Shown here: positions 57,941 through 64,000 of the stretch, in pieces
Layout: each line of letters opens with the position of its first letter
How positions within the stretch are numbered: the first letter of the stretch is position 1
Source: Eonycteris spelaea
Lineage: Eukaryota; Chordata; Mammalia; Chiroptera; Pteropodidae
DNA: 64,000 nucleotides
Reading direction: 5' to 3'
Assembly: GCA_003508835.1 (NCBI GenBank)
Contig: PUFA01000170.1
Coordinates: 1,612,001-1,676,000 of the forward strand
Program-made: the position numbers and the translations under genes
The notes under the pieces: generated by a model
The model's database searches: none
What the model was told of the DNA's origin: nothing
The model's input: the letters and a program-made list of their open reading frames with translations, nothing else

Positions 57941-58599
57941 GAGACCAATTTTTGATAATACAGTGAGACACATAGATTTCTTTCCTTTACCATTGCCTTC
58001 AGGTTTTTCTGTCTTTCTAATGTCAGATCTGTGATCAGAAGAAACTTTAAGTCTTTGTGAAGAAAACGATACATACTGACCTGTCACATGTGTGGAACAA
58101 GTGAAGTGACAGAGACATGGAGAAAATTCAGTCCTTTTCTGTGAGGAGGAGACTTTGATAAACTCTCAGACTGCTAGAAATGTTACCTTTTACTTAACTC
58201 ACTTCTTAAATGAGCAGAGACACTTCGCCCATTTCCTGCCAGTAGGGTGGCAGGAAAGCTGATACTTTAGAGGGACTTGGGTGGTTTTGAAGTGATTTTT
58301 CAGAACTATGAATGTCCTTCTGAAATGTCACTGTGTGAATATTTGTGTCAGTAGTACTTTCGAATTCAGTTAGCCATAATTGACAAGCAATTTAGGAGTA
58401 GAGAGGAAAGTCAATTTAGGAGTATAGAGTAAATTGAATTAGGATGCAGAATTAATAATCCTAAAGTGTTGGTGAATGACATGTGGGCAAGACATGGAGT
58501 CATGAAAGGAAAATACTTATTCTGCTTGGTTTGGGGAAAACCAGAACAAAATAAAAAGTCTGGTTATTTAATGTCAAATTAAATTCCAAATAAACTTTA
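57941..58599. other. no recognised feature
   Basis: Unique-looking DNA. Confidence 0.4.
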
Positions 58600-59455
58600 A
58601 TTTAAATATAAAAGAAGTAATGATAGTGGAAGAAAATTTAAGCAAGATTTCTATAATCTAGATTGATTACATGAAAATATCTTCATGTAACATTGAAAGT
58701 CAAAAAGTACACAGCTTTATTGTTAAGAGATATTACAAAAGAGGTTTATAAAATCAATAAGGAACTAGTGAATACTCCAGGAGAAAAACAAAAGTAAAAA
58801 TACAAATAGCCAATAAATATATGAAATAAAATTTAAACTGACCAATGATGAAAAAAATGCAAATTAAAAGAATGCTTGCCATTTTATCAATGGAAAATAT
58901 ATTGCTGAGCAAGACTGAGAAAATGGGCCATCTCATCCACTGTAGGAGGGAATATACAACGGTAAAATTGTATGAAAAGCTGTCTTGCAACCATTGTTTC
59001 GAAGTGTAAAATACGTTCACTTTTGACCCTAGATTTCTACTTCTAGCGGTTATCTAAGGAAATAATTACACACAAAAGTATGTATTTAAGATCCTCATTG
59101 CTGCATTATTTAATATAAAAATAAATGAAAACTACCTAAAAATCTCATATACTAATGAGAATTAATTTACAAAAGTTAAAGCAACAGACTACTTTTAAAA
59201 ATGATAATGTAAACATAAATTTATTCACATGGAGAAATATCCATGATGGTAAAAAAAAGTCATAAAGCAACATTTAGAGTATAATAAAGTAATTTGCCTG
59301 GGAATACTCAGGTTATGTATGCATGTAATAGATTTGCAAAGGTTTTGTTCCCCAACATTATTAAAATTCTCAAACACACAGAAAAGATGAAAGAAAAATA
59401 AACACCGATCCACCTAGCTTCAACAGTTGCTAACATTTTGCCATATTTATTTCTC
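58600..59455 (+). mobile_element. L1ME-type ORF2 end and 3' UTR
   Basis: 'ctgaccaatgatgaaaaaaa' -like text, 'catccactgtaggagggaat', 'tttctacttctagcggttat', 'tcattgctgcattatttaat' and, near the end, 'ttaaaattctcaaacacaca' then 'ttgctaacattttgccata'. Strongly diverged. Confidence 0.65.
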
Positions 59456-59467
59456 TCTTTCTCTCTC

Positions 59468-59493
59468 CACACGCATGCACACACACGCGCGCG

Positions 59494-59532
<39 letters not shown>
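59468..59532. repeat. 65-bp alternating purine-pyrimidine tract, (CA)n(CG)8(CA)n
   Basis: Every base alternates pyrimidine and purine from 59468 to 59532. The centre is CG repeated eight times at 59486-59501, flanked by CA repeats. This pattern favours left-handed Z-DNA. Confidence 0.95.
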
Positions 59533-59534
<2 letters not shown>

Positions 59535-61459
59535 CATACATTTGATTTCACTAAACTGCCAGACTCATGAATCTAATAATTTATTAGGACTCAGATTCTG
59601 CACCTCAATAAATTTAATAAAAATAAAAGAAGATGCTGACAGGTGTTCTGGTGCCTTTTCAAGCTTCTCTTTAGAGTTCAACTCCTTTGTCCTGATCTAC
59701 CCATCTTCGCCAACCTGCCCTGCCTTGGGGCAGGGTAAGGATTCCTTTTTTGCCACTGTCCTTTGCTTAGCTGTACATCTCGCTATGGACTATTGTAATC
59801 AGTGCTCTTTTGTAATATAACTTTCATAGAGTATGTGGCGTGTGCTTGAGTGCATGTGTGTGTGAGCGAGAGTTGGGATGGGAATTGGCTTTCAGAAAGT
59901 TGGGAAACAGAATTACCTGCCTTCCTGCCTCCTACAGATTTGGCCTTGGTCTCCTCCCTGTTCCCTTTTTCTAGTCTTTGTTTCTTTCCCCCCACTCTTT
60001 CTGCTTCCCTTTCCATGCTCTATTTCTCTCCTTGCTCGGATTTCCTCTTGAGATCTCTCCCTTGTTAAAACTGTCACTCATCCAACTCACCTGGTGTTTG
60101 CTAGTTCAATTGTAGAGTTGTTTGGTAGGTTCTCTCACAAACCGACGTTCCTCACAGTACTGGCTTACCTGAAAATGTTCCAGTGTGGTGGAAGTTTCAT
60201 AAGTCTGTCTCAGCAATGGTGCTCGGACTCAGGGTTAATGACTGTTAGAGATTTGAGTAGGGGTTTGGACACCAGGTCAAATGCTGGATTGTTTGCTCAT
60301 TTTTATGAGTCCACCGTGTTGGTTATAAGATTGGTCTCTGAAGATTAGGTTTTGAGTTAACATAAGAGTCAAGTTTCACAGACTAGATATAGTTTGGGTT
60401 TATAATGGATGCTGATATTCAAAGCTTTTATTCAAAGTTTAATCATCCCACATTATTAAAGATTGATATATTTTAAAAACTGGAAAATTGTCATTTTCAT
60501 CAATTTATCATGGTTATTTTTTTTTTTGTGCATACTGTCATTATATACTTCTTCTTTGCCTTCCAAAGAAAATCAGAATTTATAAGTAAGGCCCAGAGAT
60601 TCTTGTCACTTTCATCATATATTTGCTTTATGAATTATCAATGTTAAATTAAGCACATGCTGAATGTCAGTTAAATTTCTGTATCAAATTCTCAAAATGA
60701 AAAGTATAAAAGGTATTGGATCATTGAAAAGGAAATGGAATGATAAAACTAGAGAATGTTTATTGGAACAGCCAAAGCAGCAAATGAACCAATACTGGGA
60801 AGATTCAAATCTTAAAAAAATTTATACTGCAATGTTATCTGGCACCCAAAGAGCAGTAGATATATACCAGAACATTTTGATTGAAATAATAGAGTTATCA
60901 ATGAATGGTATATATAATATATTAAATTGATAAAAGGTAATTTTAGACATTATAGCATTTATACAGTGTTTTAAAACATGGATCAAAAATTATTAAATGA
61001 TGAAGCAGAATGATGATTTGACAGTCTCTCAAGGCTTGTTCTTGTATTTTATTTCTATAATTATTGAATACTATATTTTGATTTTGTATACTTTTCCTTA
61101 AGATCTCAGTACCAGGTAGATATTTATATCAGCTTCAATACAGGTATGCATATATAGATTTAAAAAATCTGATCTGATTCAGTTTTCTACATTAGCAGAA
61201 TATTTTAAAGAAAACATTTCATGTTTACTGAAGAAGATAACCCTAGTTAAAATTTAAAAAAAACAGTGCTTGTTAGATCAGGAGTTCTGCAGTGATCACA
61301 CTACATGTACATGTGTGTATTGGGGAGACTATAAAGATGGATAGTTAGCCTCTGTTTCTAGAACTATACAGTTTATTATTGATGTACAGATTGCATACAT
61401 GTAAGATAACAAATAATTTTTGAAAGATAAATAATACTACAGCATACTTCCAAATTACA
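59533..61459. other. mostly unassigned
   Basis: No named repeat recognised. An 88-codon open frame at 60664-60930 (Lys/Glu/Gln-rich, containing KRKWNDKTRECLLEQPKQQM) is not similar to any protein I know and may be chance. Confidence 0.35.
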
Positions 61460-63500
61460 GTAAACTACAGAGCAACCATCATTGAGAATCATCTGAAGTC
61501 TAGCTAAACAGAAGTCCTACAACTAAGGACATACAGAAGAGGCCAGCCTAACACTGGTAAGGAGGGGCAGAGGCTCTCAGAGGATTGGTCCCACACCCAT
61601 GTGTAGCCATTCAAAATAGCAGGGATTTCTCAGCTGCAGAGGTTCCTCATGGGGAGTGAGGGGTCTCAGCCTCACACCATGCTCCCCAGCCCAGGGTTCC
61701 AGTGCTGGGAAGAGAAGTTCCTATAACTTATGGCTGTGAGAACCAGTGGAGACTGTGGCTGAGTGAGATGGGGAGCTGCTGGGTGTCCCAGCCATTCTTC
61801 TTGAAGAGAAGAATCTGAACAACACAGAGACAGACAATCTGCCAGATACAGAATGTGAGACATTGGTTATAAGGATGTTCAATGATCTCCTGTGAACTTC
61901 AACAAAGAGATAGAAAACATAAAAATGGAGATAGAAAACAAAAAGAACCAGTCAGAAATAAAGAATATAATAACTAAAACGAAGCAGATATTAGAGGGAA
62001 TCAACAGATTAGATGAAGCAAAGGATAGAATCAGTTATTTAGAAGATAAGGTAGTGGAAAAGAACCAATCAGAACAGCAATGAGAGAAAAGAATTTTAAA
62101 AAATGAGGATTGTTTAAGGGGCCTCTGGGACAACATCAAGCACACAAACTTTTGCATCAGTACCAGAAGGAAAGAGAGTAAGGAACTGAAAATCTATTTA
62201 AAGAAATAATGACCAAAAACTTCCCTAACCTGGCAAAGCAAATAGACATACAAGCCCAGAAAGCACAGAGGGTCCCAAAGAAGTCTAGCTCAAAGAGGCC
62301 CACACCAAGACACATTATGATTAAAATGCCAAAATTTAAAGACAAAGAGAATTTTAAAAACAGCGAGAGAAAAGCAGTTAGTTACCTACAAGGGAGCACC
62401 CATAAGACTGGCATCTGATTTTTCAACAGAAACTTTGCAGGTGAGAAGAGGTTGGCACAAAATATTCAAAGTGACGAAAAGCAAGGATCTACAACCAAGA
62501 TTACTCTACCCAGCAAAGCTGTCATTTAGAACCAAAGGACAGATGTAGAATTTCCCAGACAAGATAAAAAGCTAAAGGAGGTCATCAACACTATGCCAGT
62601 ATTACAAGAAATGTGAAAGAGAGTTCTGTAAGAAGAAGAAGAAATAAAAGATCAAAAATATGAAAAATAAAATGGCAATAACTACATATCTATCAACAAT
62701 GACTTTAAATGTAAATGAATTAAATGCTCTAATCAAAAGATAGGTGGCTGAATAGATAAGAAAACAAGACCCTTAGATATACACTGTCTAAAAGAGACTC
62801 ACTCAGATAAAAAGACACACAAAGTAAAGGGTTGGAAAAAGATATTTCATGAGAATGGAAATAAAAAAAAAAAGCTGGGACAATAATACTTATATCAGAC
62901 AAAATATACTTTAAAACAAAGGCTATAACAAGAGACAAAGACACAGTAATTCCACTTCTGGGTTATCTGAAAGAAATCCAAAACAGTACTTGTGACATGA
63001 ACTTCTATATGTTTATTGCAGCATTATTTATAATAGCTGAGATATGGAAGCAATAGATGACTGCATAAAGATGAAATGGTACATGTGTACAAAGGAACAT
63101 TATTCATCTATACAAAAAGAATAAAATCTTGCCATTTGCAGCAACATGAATGGACAAGAGGGTTTATGCTAAGTGAAGTAAGTCAGAGAAAGACAAATAT
63201 CGTCTGACTTCACTTGTGGAATCAAAATAAATTAACAAACAGAACAGAAACAAATTTATAGATATAGAGAAAATTGTGTTGGTTGCCAGATGAGAGAGGG
63301 TTCAGGGGATGGCAGTTACAAAATCATCGTGGGGATGTAAAGTATAGCATAGGGAATATAGTCAATAATATTGTAATAACTATGTATAGTGTCAGGTGAG
63401 TGCTAGATGAATTGGGATGATCAGTTCATTAGTTATATAAATATCTAATCATTGATATAATATTGTATGTCAAGTGTAATTGAAAAATACAAAATTATTT
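61460..63500 (+). mobile_element. RT-less L1 (HAL1-like): 5' UTR, ORF1, ORF2 start, 3' end
   Basis: 61460-61880 is a GC-richer 5' region ('cacacccatgtgtagccatt', 'ctccccagcccagggttcca'). 61892-62600 is a broken ORF1. The coiled-coil end reads NFNKEIENIKMEIENKKN, and the RNA-binding C-terminal part carries NFPNLAKQIDIQAQKAQRVP and, later, KRPTPRHIMIKMPKFKDKE. 62690-62940 is the start of the ORF2 endonuclease (MTLNVNELNALIKR, then QDP after a shift). At about 62941 it jumps to the ORF2 C-terminal end and the 3' UTR, finishing 'atattgtatgtcaagtgtaa' near 63480. The entire RT domain is missing. Confidence 0.85.
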
Positions 63501-64000
63501 TAAAAATAATAATACAAGATAATATAAGAAGCTAGCGAAAGAAGCTGCTAAAAGTAGAACATTTTCCAAGGGGAACTTTGAAGAAATTAGAGAATGTTTT
63601 TACTGAGAACAGGTGTGCTGGTATACTAGCGATCTATTCCCACCATAAAGAAAAGAGAAAAATATTTTAAAAATTAAATAAAAATCATTTCATTTGCCTA
63701 TAGAACTCAATTGTTTAAATAACGATCAACCCAAAGCAGATGACATGAATTTTGCATAAACCAAGACCTTGGCCACTTTGCCCTTTATATGTAGAATTCT
63801 GTTGTAGGCTATTGTAACAAGATAATATGTTGTAAATTAGGATTTTGAAATTACCTAGTTGCATTTGTATATAGTTGCTGTGTTCTCTCAAGGTGGTATT
63901 GACTCAACAATTTGCTTTCTTATATACACATTTTATTTCTTTTCATAGATACTTAACTAAGCTGACCTCACTGGTTAAGTATTTGTGGAATTCTTGAGCA
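63501..64000. other. no recognised feature
   Basis: AT-rich DNA to the window edge. Confidence 0.4.

Noticed and set aside
33105..63500. Long inverted repeat formed by the reverse and forward RT-less L1 copies
   Set aside because: They are homologous only over the parts both retain and are clearly diverged, so they are two independent insertions rather than a structural palindrome.
1..64000. tRNA, U6, 7SK, Y RNA or 5S rRNA genes or pseudogenes
   Set aside because: I looked for their familiar opening and box motifs on both strands and saw none. A covariance-model search would be needed to exclude diverged copies.

Overview
This window looks like intergenic or intronic DNA from a placental mammal. 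There is no intact protein-coding gene that I can support. The evidence is an AT-rich, CpG-poor background, many decayed MIR, L2, L1/HAL1, MaLR, MER5A, MER20 and Tigger fossils, several microsatellites, and a single CpG-dense promoter-like block. I see no primate Alu, no rodent B1/B2 and none of the tRNA-derived SINEs I would recognise from carnivores, ruminants or horse. The L1 3' ends read like those I know from non-primate, laurasiatherian-type genomes, but the species cannot be fixed from the sequence.

Layout. 0-10 kb holds a mariner transposase scrap, MIRs, an L2 and an apparently nested pair of L1 fragments. 10-14.7 kb is mostly unique sequence with a very strong G-quadruplex motif at 13.93 kb. 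15.6-19.8 kb is L2-rich, including a reverse L2 split by an unclassified insertion that carries a 32-bp perfect duplicate of the DNA flanking the L2. 20-28 kb is mostly unique, with a 116-base polypyrimidine tract at 24.6 kb and a diverged 57-bp local duplication. 28.2-29.9 kb is a long L2. 32.7-35.3 kb is a reverse L1 that keeps ORF1 and the start of ORF2 but lacks the reverse transcriptase region.

36.0-36.36 kb is the only CpG-rich block. It has ETS, E-box and inverted CCAAT motifs and a plausible first exon ending in a splice donor, so it may be the promoter of a gene extending beyond the window or of a long non-coding RNA. Just downstream, 37.6-40.3 kb is a cluster of three separate retroviral-type LTRs plus a MaLR LTR. 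One LTR has a perfect 4-bp target duplication, and one sits inside the MaLR LTR. 41.0 kb holds an apparent poly(A)-only retro-insertion with a 15-bp target duplication.

42-60 kb carries MER5A, MIRs, L1 3' ends, a HAL1-type ORF1 fossil interrupted by a MER20, a MaLR LTR with a perfect 5-bp duplication, and a 65-bp alternating purine-pyrimidine (Z-DNA-prone) tract. 61.5-63.5 kb is a forward L1 that has also lost its reverse transcriptase region, with different breakpoints.

I do not find a new biological system. The most informative items are the promoter block, the LTR cluster beside it, the two RT-less L1 copies, the poly(A)-only insertion and the sharp local duplications. Repeat family names come from memory of consensus sequences and should be confirmed by a repeat search.
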